Shown piece by piece: positions 16,812 to 24,653 of a DNA stretch of 47,112 bases. Source of the stretch: an uncultured Acetatifactor sp. (lineage in GTDB: Bacteria; Bacillota; Clostridia; Lachnospirales; Lachnospiraceae). Location of the stretch: assembly GCA_947627535.1 (NCBI GenBank), contig CANQWM010000020.1:1-47112 (forward strand). Direction: 5' to 3'. Within the stretch, counting starts at the first letter, position 1. Each line of letters opens with the position of its first letter. A program made the translations under genes and the position numbers. The notes under the pieces are model-generated. The model did no database searches. It was given only the letters and a program-made list of their open reading frames with translations, and was not told the origin of the DNA.

Positions 16812-19800
16812 TTGGATAAATATGAATATAAAGTAAGAGCGGATGAGATCAAGGAACTGATAGCGCAGGGGGATTATGTCCAGGCGGCTGAGATCGCGGA
16901 CACCATCGACTGGCGCCGGGTAAAGAGCGTTATGATGCTCTGTACCATCAGCGATCTGTACAAGATCAACAGACGCTATGAGGATGCAAAAAACATGCTG
17001 CTTCTGGCCTATGAGAGAAGGCCGGGGGGAAGAACGATCTGCTATGCCCTCTGTGAATTATGCATCAAGACAGAGGAGTTTGTGCAGGCGGTAAATTATT
17101 ATAAGGAATTTGTGCAGGTGGCGCCTAAAGATCCTGCCAGATATATCCTGCAGTACAGGCTGTATGAGGCGCAGGACGTCAGTCTGGAGGAACGAATCGG
17201 TGTTCTGGAGGAACTGAAAAAGCGGGATTACAGGGAAAAGTGGGCGTATGAACTGGCATACCTCTATCATAGAGTCGGACTGGCCACAAAGTGTGTGGAA
17301 GAGTGTGACGAGCTGATTCTCTGGTTTGGGGAAGGAAAATATGTTATCAAGGCCATGGAACTGAAAATGCTGCACCAGCCCCTTGATCCGGCCCAGCAGC
17401 AGAAATATGACCGCAGATTTGAGACGTCTTCGCGGGAATCCGGCGTGGAAGGGCCGAAGAAGGAAGAAGCTGCGCTCTCCGAAGAGGATTATGACGACGG
17501 CCGCAACGAAGGAATTGCGGAGATAAAATTGCCGGAGCAGGAAAACAGGGCCATGCAGGGTGATACGGTTGTCTATGAGACCGTTCACCACACGGCGCCG
17601 GAACAGCCCCCGGCGGCGGAGGGCGAAAAGACCGGGACGGCTGACCAGACGGAGGAATTTGACATCCATGTAAAAACCATGGATATGGGACAGTATAATA
17701 CCATCAATCTGCAGGCGGAGCTGGCAGCAGGTCTGCGCGAGGTCCTGGGGGATGAGCAGTCGAAATCGGCGGCCATTACCCGCTCCATTGTGGCGCCTAT
17801 GCTGGATACGGAGTCCCTTGATTATCCGGAGCTGGAAGAGGAAGATGTGGATGAAAATGACCTGGAAGACGACATCGGGGAGATAGAAGAGACGGAGGTC
17901 TTTTTCGGTGAGACCGGGGATCTGGCTTCCGTACAGCAGGAGACGAATGTCACGGATCCGGATCATAGCGCGGAAAAGCCGGAGGCAAAAGTCCTTATGC
18001 CGCGGGAAACGGATCACGATGAAACGCGGCAGATCGTTATGGAACAGATTCGTCTGGAAAAGACGGGCCGGGCGGAGGAGCAGGCTATGACTGCACAGCC
18101 TCCCAGGGAGCTGGCGGGTGTTCTGTCTCAGGAGTCGGACGGACAGATCAGACTGGTTGTTCCGGAGCATGAAACAGTAGTAGAAAAGCAGATCACGGGC
18201 CAGATGAACATACAGGATGTTCTCGCGGAGTGGGAGCGGCTGAAACAGCAGAGCCAGGAACGCCGCGAGGAAGAGGTGCGCCAGCGTGTATTGCAGCAGA
18301 CGGGAAACATGTTTACGGAGTTTGAGGCTTCTGTGAGAGACGGGCTTCTGGAGCAGCTTGAGAGCGGCGCGGCTGTGGAGCCGGAGGAAGAGCTTTTTGA
18401 TTCGGAGGATGATTCGGAAGAGGTCTTCGACCCGGATGACCTTGGCGAGGTAGAGGAGCTGGAAGAAATCCAGGAGGAAGAACCGGAAGACACGCCGGAA
18501 GGGGAAGAGCCGGTGCCGGAGCCGGAAGAAACTGCGCCGGAAGCAGAAGATCCGGGGCAGTCGGAAGAGCCCGCGCCAGAGCCGGAGGAAACTGCACCGG
18601 AAGCGGAAGAGCCTGGGCAGGCGGAAGAGCCCGCGCCGGAGCCGGAGGAATCGGGGCAGGCGGAGGAAATCGCACCGGAAGCGGAAGAGCCGGGACAGTC
18701 GGAGGAGCCCGCGCCGAAAGCGGAAGGGCCGGGGCAGGCGGAGGAAATCGCACCGGAAGCAGAAGGGCCGGGGCAGTCGGAGGAGCCCGCGCCGGAAGCG
18801 GAAGGGCCGGGGCAGGCGGAAGAACTTGCGCAGGAAGCAGAAGATCCGGGGCGGTCGGAAGAACTCGCGCCGGAAGCGGAAGAGCTGGGGCAGCCGGAGG
18901 AGAGCGCGCCGGAAGGGGAAGAGTCGGAGTCGGAAGAGCCGGGGCAGCCGGAGAAGCCCAAACCGGAGCCGGAAGAACCCGCCCAGGAAGCGGAGGAACC
19001 GGGGCAGCCGGAAGCGGAATCCGAACCGGAAGAAAAGCCGGACAGCTCAGAGGAGATGCCCATAGAACGTGAAAAGCCGAAGGTGAGAGCGCTGACCCTG
19101 GAGGAAAGGGAACTCTTCGCCCCTTATATCCAGAGCAGGGCGGCAAAGGAGCAGCTTGTGAAGGCCATCGACAATATCAGTCTGGCGGCGTATACGGGCA
19201 ATATCATCATTACAGGCGACGAGGGCATGGATACGACAACCCTTGCGAAAAACATAATTCGGGAAGTACAATTGACAGACAGCAATTTTTCGGGAAAGGT
19301 GGCGAAAATTTCCGGTCAGGCCCTGAATAAAAAGGATGTGGGCGAAACGCTGGGAAAGCTGAAAAACGGCGCGCTGATCATTCAGCAGGTATCCGGCCTG
19401 AACCATGACACCACGGCTGCTCTTTACAGAGAGCTCCAGAAGGAATCCCTGGGGATCATTATTGTTCTGGAGGACAGCAGAAAGGCTGTACAGAAGCTGT
19501 TGGAGGAAAACGAAGATCTGGCTTCCTGCTTTACGGCCCGCATGAATGTGGAGGCGCTGAGCAACGACATGCTGGTGGCGTTCGGCAGGCAGTACGCGAA
19601 AGAACAGGAATATGCGATCGATGATCTTGGCGTTCTGGCTCTTCATACCAGAATCGAGGAGCTTCAGACCATTGACCATGCTGTGACCGTGATGGAAGTC
19701 AAGCGGATGGTTGACGAGGCCATACATCACGCCAACAGGAAAACGCTGGGACATTTTGTGGATATTCTGATCGCAAAGCGATATGACGAAGACGACAGGA

Positions 19801-19829
19801 TTATACTGACGGAAAAGGATTTTGTATGA
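16812..19829 (+). CDS. TPR - Glu/Pro repeat - degenerate AAA protein
   Basis: Large, very acidic protein of 1005 residues, function unknown. The TTG start follows AGGGGAGCGG and a good promoter. Residues 1-200 form TPR-like helices (DYVQAAEIADTIDW, YEDAKNMLLLAYERRPGG). About 200-550 is charged linker. About 556-745 is a Glu/Pro/Ala/Gly repeat with a 13-residue period (type EAEGPGQAEEIAP). The C-terminal 250 residues resemble the AAA+ fold of CbxX/SpoVK proteins, ending in an arginine-finger-like CFTARMNVEALS and a helical lid. The P-loop position reads GDEGMDTTT (802-810), lacking the Gly-Lys pair, and the Walker B position reads ALIIQQVSG without Asp-Glu. It is therefore probably a non-hydrolysing scaffold. 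It is co-transcribed with glgB. Confidence 0.7.
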   Translation: MDKYEYKVRADEIKELIAQGDYVQAAEIADTIDWRRVKSVMMLCTISDLYKINRRYEDAKNMLLLAYERRPGGRTICYALCELCIKTEEFVQAVNYYKEFVQVAPKDPARYILQYRLYEAQDVSLEERIGVLEELKKRDYREKWAYELAYLYHRVGLATKCVEECDELILWFGEGKYVIKAMELKMLHQPLDPAQQQKYDRRFETSSRESGVEGPKKEEAALSEEDYDDGRNEGIAEIKLPEQENRAMQGDTVVYETVHHTAPEQPPAAEGEKTGTADQTEEFDIHVKTMDMGQYNTINLQAELAAGLREVLGDEQSKSAAITRSIVAPMLDTESLDYPELEEEDVDENDLEDDIGEIEETEVFFGETGDLASVQQETNVTDPDHSAEKPEAKVLMPRETDHDETRQIVMEQIRLEKTGRAEEQAMTAQPPRELAGVLSQESDGQIRLVVPEHETVVEKQITGQMNIQDVLAEWERLKQQSQERREEEVRQRVLQQTGNMFTEFEASVRDGLLEQLESGAAVEPEEELFDSEDDSEEVFDPDDLGEVEELEEIQEEEPEDTPEGEEPVPEPEETAPEAEDPGQSEEPAPEPEETAPEAEEPGQAEEPAPEPEESGQAEEIAPEAEEPGQSEEPAPKAEGPGQAEEIAPEAEGPGQSEEPAPEAEGPGQAEELAQEAEDPGRSEELAPEAEELGQPEESAPEGEESESEEPGQPEKPKPEPEEPAQEAEEPGQPEAESEPEEKPDSSEEMPIEREKPKVRALTLEERELFAPYIQSRAAKEQLVKAIDNISLAAYTGNIIITGDEGMDTTTLAKNIIREVQLTDSNFSGKVAKISGQALNKKDVGETLGKLKNGALIIQQVSGLNHDTTAALYRELQKESLGIIIVLEDSRKAVQKLLEENEDLASCFTARMNVEALSNDMLVAFGRQYAKEQEYAIDDLGVLALHTRIEELQTIDHAVTVMEVKRMVDEAIHHANRKTLGHFVDILIAKRYDEDDRIILTEKDFV
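18477..19056 (+). repeat. 39-bp in-frame minisatellite coding the Glu/Pro linker
   Basis: Degenerate tandem repeats with a 39-bp unit encode a 13-residue motif (consensus EAEGPGQxEExAP). The best-preserved copies lie around 18660-18840 and alternate between two subtypes (QAEEIAP and QSEEPAP). All visible copies keep the frame. The antisense strand is open here only because of the repeat's composition. Confidence 0.85.
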
Positions 19830-19845
19830 AAGGCGGGGTAAGGGA

Positions 19846-21828
19846 ATGGCGAGGACATCAAAGACAGAGGCGGTAAAGCCGCCGAAAGCGGAGCGCACGG
19901 TGAGGGAAAAGGCGGTGTTACAACCGCAGCCCTCAGAGAGGGTTTTTATTTCGGAGGCGGATCAATATCTGTTCTCTCAGGGAACCCATTATGACATTTA
20001 CAAGAAACTGGGGGCGCATCCTTCCGTGGAGGACGGCAGGAAAGGCTTTTATTTCGGCGTCTGGGCGCCTAACGCCGTGCAGGTTCATGTGACGGGAAGC
20101 TTCAACGGCTGGAGCACGGACGCCCATCCCATGGAAAAGCTGGGCCCTGTGGGAATCTGGGGACTGTTTATTCCCGACGTGGGCGAGGGGGAAATGTATA
20201 AGTTCCTGATCACCGCCCAGGACGGAAGAAAGCTTTATAAGGCGGATCCCTTTGCCAACTATGCGGAATACCGCCCCGGCACGGCTTCCGTTACGACGGA
20301 CTTAAGCGGGTTTGACTGGAAGGACGAAAAGTGGATGGAGCAGAGGGATCAGAAAGATCCGAGAAAAGAGCCCATCGCTATTTATGAGTGCCATATCGGT
20401 TCATTCATGAAGCATCCCGACGGAACCGCGGAAGGCTTTTACAGTTACCGGCAGTTTGCGGACAGGATCGTGGAATATTTAAAGGAAATGAAATACACCC
20501 ATGTGGAGCTGATGGGCATTGCGGAGCATCCTTTCGACGGTTCCTGGGGGTATCAGGTGACGGGGTATTATGCGCCCACTTCCCGCTATGGGATGCCCAA
20601 AGATTTCATGTATCTTGTGAACGCGCTTCACAGGGCGGGTGTCGGCGTGATCCTGGACTGGGTTCCGGCGCATTTTGCGACGGACGCCCACGGCCTTGGG
20701 GAATTTGACGGCCAGTGTATTTTTGAACATCCGGATCCCCGCCTTGGCGAGCATCCCGACTGGGGCACAAAGATCTTTAACTATGGAAAGCCGGAGGTCA
20801 AGGATTTCCTGATTGCAAATGTGCTGTACTGGCTGCGGGAATTTCATGTGGACGGCATCAGGGTGGATGCTGTGGCTTCCATGCTGTATCTGGATTACGG
20901 CAAGCGCGACGGACAGTGGCTTCCGAATAAGTACGGCGGGAACAAGAACCTTGAGGCGATCGAGTTTTTCCGTCACATGAATTCCGTGGTGCGCGGCACA
21001 TACCCCGGATTTATGACCATCGCGGAGGAGTCTACCGCATGGCCCAACGTCACCGGAGAGGTAGGCGACGAGGGTCTGGGCTTTACCTTTAAATGGAACA
21101 TGGGATGGATGCACGATTTCTGCGAGTACATGAAGCTGGATCCCATTTACCGCAAGGGCGACCATTACGGTATGACCTTTGCCATGAGCTATAATGAGAG
21201 CGAGAAATATATTCTGCCGCTCTCCCACGACGAGGTGGTGCATCTGAAGTGCTCCATGGTAAACAAAATGCCCGGCTATCAGATTGATAAATACGCCAAT
21301 CTCAGGGTGGGATATACCTATATGTTCGGTCACGCCGGGAAAAAGCTGCTGTTTATGGGCCAGGAGTTCGGCCAGGAGCGGGAGTGGAGCGAGGCGAGAG
21401 AGCTGGACTGGTTCCTTCTTGGGGAAAAGTGCAACGCCGGTATGAAAGAATATGTGAAGGAGCTTCTGCGCATCTATCGGAAATATCCCGCCATGTATCA
21501 GCTGGACGACAGCTGGGCGGGATTTGAGTGGATGAATGCGGATGACAAGGAGAACAGCGTATTTTCCTTTGTGAGAAGATCCGCCGCGGGGACGAACAGT
21601 ATTCTGTTTGTACTGAACATGACGCCCGTGAAGCGGGAGGGGTATCGGGTGCCCGTTCCGAAAAAGAAGAAATACCGGCTGCTCTTAAACAGCGACCAGG
21701 AGAGATTCGGAGGCTGGGGAAACGAGGTGCCGGCGGAGGTGACGGCGGAGAAAATCTCCTGTAACGGACACGATGCCTCCATCACGCTGGATCTGCCGCC
21801 TTATGGAGCCTTGGTATATGTGTTTTAA
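19846..21828 (+). CDS. glgB: 1,4-alpha-glucan branching enzyme GlgB
   Basis: Makes the alpha-1,6 branches of glycogen in the cytoplasm. The frame opens at a TTG at 19822, but the ATG at 19846 has AGGCGGGG 7 bases upstream and gives 660 residues. The N-terminal CBM48 domain starts near LGAHPSVEDGRKG (FGVWAPNAVQVHVTGSFNGW). The GH13 core contains the nucleophile Asp341 (RVDAVASML), acid/base Glu394 (TIAEEST) and Asp462 (LSHDEVVH). Their spacing of 53 and 68 residues is the same as in E. coli GlgB (405, 458, 526). The C-terminal beta domain ends at YGALVYVF. No other glycogen genes are in the window. It follows the TPR/pseudo-AAA gene by 16 bp and ends at a strong terminator. Confidence 0.96.
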   Translation: MARTSKTEAVKPPKAERTVREKAVLQPQPSERVFISEADQYLFSQGTHYDIYKKLGAHPSVEDGRKGFYFGVWAPNAVQVHVTGSFNGWSTDAHPMEKLGPVGIWGLFIPDVGEGEMYKFLITAQDGRKLYKADPFANYAEYRPGTASVTTDLSGFDWKDEKWMEQRDQKDPRKEPIAIYECHIGSFMKHPDGTAEGFYSYRQFADRIVEYLKEMKYTHVELMGIAEHPFDGSWGYQVTGYYAPTSRYGMPKDFMYLVNALHRAGVGVILDWVPAHFATDAHGLGEFDGQCIFEHPDPRLGEHPDWGTKIFNYGKPEVKDFLIANVLYWLREFHVDGIRVDAVASMLYLDYGKRDGQWLPNKYGGNKNLEAIEFFRHMNSVVRGTYPGFMTIAEESTAWPNVTGEVGDEGLGFTFKWNMGWMHDFCEYMKLDPIYRKGDHYGMTFAMSYNESEKYILPLSHDEVVHLKCSMVNKMPGYQIDKYANLRVGYTYMFGHAGKKLLFMGQEFGQEREWSEARELDWFLLGEKCNAGMKEYVKELLRIYRKYPAMYQLDDSWAGFEWMNADDKENSVFSFVRRSAAGTNSILFVLNMTPVKREGYRVPVPKKKKYRLLLNSDQERFGGWGNEVPAEVTAEKISCNGHDASITLDLPPYGALVYVF

Positions 21829-21857
21829 AATGGGAAGGGCAGAGAAGATCAGTTTCA

Positions 21858-21911
21858 GCCGCCTGACAGTGCAGGGAAATTTGTTCCTGCGCCGGCAGGC
21901 GGCTTTTATTT
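21858..21911 (+). terminator. Rho-independent terminator after glgB
   Basis: GCCGCCTG (21858-21865) pairs with CAGGCGGC (21896-21903), with an inner GCAGG/CCTGC stem, and TTTTATTT follows. It ends at the 3' end of the convergent propeller gene. Confidence 0.85.
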
Positions 21912-23268
21912 AGAAGAAATATGCGTCTGTAACCGTATTCTGCCCTCTTCCGCAGATTACAATGCACTCTCTTGGGTCGTCAAGTATTCTGACGCTGCAG
22001 CTTAACCCCTGGTAAGCGCTTACATCCGTTCCCACGTTCTGCTCCCACACGGCTTTTCCGGTTTCCGCGTCGTAGATCCGCACTCTCCAGCCGCCGTTCC
22101 AGTCATCCGCGTCTTTGGAGATCGCGGCGGTAGCAAGGTATTTCCCTGTGTCCGACCCGAATACGCCGTCTTTTCCTGTGTCCTCTCCCTCCAGATCCAC
22201 CGTGCGGATGATCTGCCCCGTCAGATCCGTTACAAGCAGTTTTCCCGTGGCGTTCAGAAAATCTTCCGGAAACCAGACTTCATCCTCATAGGCGATCAGC
22301 TCACTGGACAGCGCATAGTCGGAGAGCGCGTGACAGTCCAGACCGCTTCCGTCTGTGTTCAGCGTCCCGTAAATGGGTACGGAGTCCGACTGTCCCTCCG
22401 GAATGGCGATGCCGGTAAAGATCAGCCTTTCCTCAGCGGGGAAAGAAGCTTGTTTTCGCCCTGTGAACCGTACCATGGAAGGATCCACATATCGTAAGCT
22501 TCCGCTTGTTGTCCGTCTGTCGGTCAGCACGCGGAGCGTTTCCTCATTCACGTGATACAAATACAGATTCGAGATCCCCGCAATCGCAATCTGCGTTCCG
22601 TCCTTTGAGATCGCGGCGGTTTCCATGGGCTCCTCGTATCCCTGCGCTTTTAAGAGCCGGTGCAGGTCCAGACTCCTGCGCAGAGAAAGCGACTCGTCAA
22701 AGATCCAGCATCTGAGACCTTCCTCGTTTCCGGTTATTGTCACGATTCCCATAGATTCGCTTTTTTCCACATGTTCCGAGGAACTGTCCTCCTTCTCAGA
22801 AGACTGCGCCGTGCCGTCCGCGGCGTTTTCCGGAAGTTCGCCGAACAGCGCATATCCGTCGGAGATGGCGAAGAAGTCATAAATCTGGACGTCGTCCTCC
22901 GGAAACGTATATTCCCCGATGATCCGGTCCTCCGCCGCGTCGTAGAGAAAAAGAGAATCCGCACATACAAGCAGCCTGCCGGGACCGGCATATTTCAGAT
23001 CCCTGATCTTTCCCGGAAACATGCCGCTGTCAAAGAGACGGTTGGAGGACTGCCTTGCGCTGTCGTCCGCTTCCGGGGAACCGTCTTCCGGAAACGCACC
23101 GGAGTCGGACGCGCCCTGTGTCCCCGGGGTATTTTTTCCCGGAGAGTCCAGCGGGGCCACATGTTCCGGAAGAGAACCCTCGTAAGAGGGAACGCTTCCG
23201 CAGCCAACAGAGCAGCCAAGACAGATGAGACACAGGACACAACAGAAAAGTTTATGTTTCATATTCAT
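21910..23268 (-). CDS. Propeller-type surface lipoprotein
   Basis: Predicted lipoprotein of 452 residues. The ATG at 23268 has AAAGGAAG upstream. The signal peptide CVLCLICLGCSVGC has two possible lipidated cysteines (19 or 23), both with imperfect lipoboxes. A Ser/Gly/Asp-rich linker runs to about 80. The rest reads as repeated four-strand blades (FDSGMFPGKIRDLKYAG, LFLYDAAEDRIIGEYTF, VRIYDAETGKAVWEQNV), fitting a WD40/PQQ-like beta-propeller. No catalytic residues are recognised. Its ATG overlaps the stop of the solute-binding gene by four bases (ATGA), so the two are translationally coupled. They probably act as a pair at the cell surface downstream of the two-component genes. Confidence 0.72.
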   Translation of the reverse strand: MNMKHKLFCCVLCLICLGCSVGCGSVPSYEGSLPEHVAPLDSPGKNTPGTQGASDSGAFPEDGSPEADDSARQSSNRLFDSGMFPGKIRDLKYAGPGRLLVCADSLFLYDAAEDRIIGEYTFPEDDVQIYDFFAISDGYALFGELPENAADGTAQSSEKEDSSSEHVEKSESMGIVTITGNEEGLRCWIFDESLSLRRSLDLHRLLKAQGYEEPMETAAISKDGTQIAIAGISNLYLYHVNEETLRVLTDRRTTSGSLRYVDPSMVRFTGRKQASFPAEERLIFTGIAIPEGQSDSVPIYGTLNTDGSGLDCHALSDYALSSELIAYEDEVWFPEDFLNATGKLLVTDLTGQIIRTVDLEGEDTGKDGVFGSDTGKYLATAAISKDADDWNGGWRVRIYDAETGKAVWEQNVGTDVSAYQGLSCSVRILDDPRECIVICGRGQNTVTDAYFF

Positions 23269-24569
23269 TTTTTGCTTCCTTTCTGCGCGGTGGTTTCATA
23301 ATTCTCACTGACATACAGCGACACTCTGCGCTGAATGATATTCATGACATCCTCCACTGACTTTTCGCCCTCGAAATACGGTTCCGCTTCCTCCGATACG
23401 ATGTTCCAGACCGTTTCATCAAAAATGGTGCTGTATTTCATCTGGCTCAGACCGTCATACAGGGTGTCGATCTCTTCCTGTTCGGCCGGTTCCCAGCTCT
23501 CGGAACCGGGCCCGTCCCCATAAGGATTTTCCGTCATGACTGCCTGCAGCTCTTCTCTGAGAATATCCAGTCGGACCGGCAGGCAGAAATGTACATGCGT
23601 TCTCTGGAACTCTTCTTCCAGCAGGGAACGCACAAATTCCCAGGCGCCGTCCTTATGTCCGCACATCTTTGAGATTCCCACAGGCATCCGCGGCGTGAGA
23701 ACGGCTCGTCCGCCTGTTTCGGAGGGAAAGCCCAGCAGGGAGATTTCCCCGTCTCCGAAGCGTTTTATGCTGTTTACATATTCCACAGGCTCCGTAATGT
23801 AAATCCGGCAGAGCCGTACCTTGTCGTTTTTCAGGCCTTCCGTCAGTTCCTCATCCTCCAGAAAGACTGTTTCCAGAGAACCGGCGGTCGTCAAAAGTTT
23901 TTTGAATTTTTCTCCGTCAAAGGAACAGGTCCCCTCTTCCCAGTTTACGAAATCGCCCATGTCCGCCGCGAGGATCGCCCGCAGCAGGCCCGTCGGAGCG
24001 AGCCCCTCTACCAGCACTTCATCCGGAGAAAGCTCTTCCGCCATCGACAGCAGTCTGTCCACCGTCCAATCGGATGCGTCGCCTGTCAGAGCTTTTTTGC
24101 CCGCCAGAAGCTCCAGACGAAACTCCGGCAGGATTCCATAGAGACCGCCGCCCGATTCGTAGGCCTGCAGGACATTGGCCAGCAGGTCCTCTCTGGAAAT
24201 GTTCCGATCACTGTCCAGGTAAGGATTCAGGTCTTCCAGAAGTCCCTTTGCAACAAAGCTGCTTACGTTGAGATAAGCCAGGTCAAACAGATCGGGGGAT
24301 TTTCCGGACACGATCTCATTGTTCAGCTGCGCCCGGCCGGTATCGCTGTTTTCATATTCCAGTATCTCGACCCGGTATCGGCTCTGAGACTGATTCCACC
24401 GTTCAATCCATTGTGCCATCTCAAAGTCCAGATCAAAAGTTGCGTAGGTTAAGGTGATTGGTCCCTCCTGCGGTTCTTTCCGCCCGCAGCCTGCCGGAAG
24501 AAGCGCCGCCGCAGCGGCCAGGATGGCAGCGGCCTTCCGGAAAAGTTTTGTTTTCCAAAATTTGTTCAT
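23265..24569 (-). CDS. Extracellular solute-binding lipoprotein
   Basis: Predicted substrate-binding lipoprotein of about 434 residues. The ATG at 24569 has GGGAGG 5 bases upstream; an upstream extension of the frame lacks such a site. The signal peptide ends in LLPAGC (Cys28). The mature part starts ITLTYATFDLDFEMAQWIERWNQ and has typical family-1 binding-protein blocks (NNEIVSGKSPDLFDLAYLN, MCGHKDGAWEFVRSLL). The C-terminus (SVEDVMNIIQRRVSLYVSE) matches that of the lipoprotein at 960-3269. No permease or ATPase is encoded nearby. It has its own promoter with response-regulator-like repeats and a hairpin over the Shine-Dalgarno sequence. A sensory role is inferred; the ligand is unknown. Confidence 0.8.
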   Translation of the reverse strand: MNKFWKTKLFRKAAAILAAAAALLPAGCGRKEPQEGPITLTYATFDLDFEMAQWIERWNQSQSRYRVEILEYENSDTGRAQLNNEIVSGKSPDLFDLAYLNVSSFVAKGLLEDLNPYLDSDRNISREDLLANVLQAYESGGGLYGILPEFRLELLAGKKALTGDASDWTVDRLLSMAEELSPDEVLVEGLAPTGLLRAILAADMGDFVNWEEGTCSFDGEKFKKLLTTAGSLETVFLEDEELTEGLKNDKVRLCRIYITEPVEYVNSIKRFGDGEISLLGFPSETGGRAVLTPRMPVGISKMCGHKDGAWEFVRSLLEEEFQRTHVHFCLPVRLDILREELQAVMTENPYGDGPGSESWEPAEQEEIDTLYDGLSQMKYSTIFDETVWNIVSEEAEPYFEGEKSVEDVMNIIQRRVSLYVSENYETTAQKGSKK

Positions 24570-24575
24570 AAAAAC

Positions 24576-24614
24576 CTCCCTGTCCGTAAAGTTGTATTTG
24601 ATCCGGACAGGGAG
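24576..24614 (-). promoter_or_regulatory. Shine-Dalgarno-sequestering inverted repeat
   Basis: On the minus strand CTCCCTGTCCG (24614-24604) and CGGACAGGGAG (24586-24576) pair over 11 bp with a 17-nt loop. The right arm contains most of the GGGAGG ribosome binding site of the solute-binding gene, and the left arm carries the complementary CTCCC. RNA starting at the local promoter would lose about half of the left arm. Confidence 0.6.
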
Positions 24615-24646
24615 ATTGTAGATCTGAAAGGTCAAAATGCGGTCAA
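24615..24646 (-). promoter_or_regulatory. Promoter of the solute-binding gene with TTGACC direct repeats
   Basis: On the minus strand two TTGACC boxes (24646-24641 and 24635-24630) lie exactly 11 bp apart, followed by TACAAT (24620-24615). This is the usual layout for an OmpR/PhoB-type activator site overlapping the -35 region. The site is in the gap between the kinase and the solute-binding gene. Confidence 0.55.
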
Positions 24647-24653
24647 GGCAGGA

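Noticed and set aside
18128..19063. Open minus-strand frame rich in Ser, Gly and Pro
   Set aside because: It is the antisense reading of the Glu/Pro minisatellite. It has no ribosome site, and its repeats follow from the sense-strand unit.
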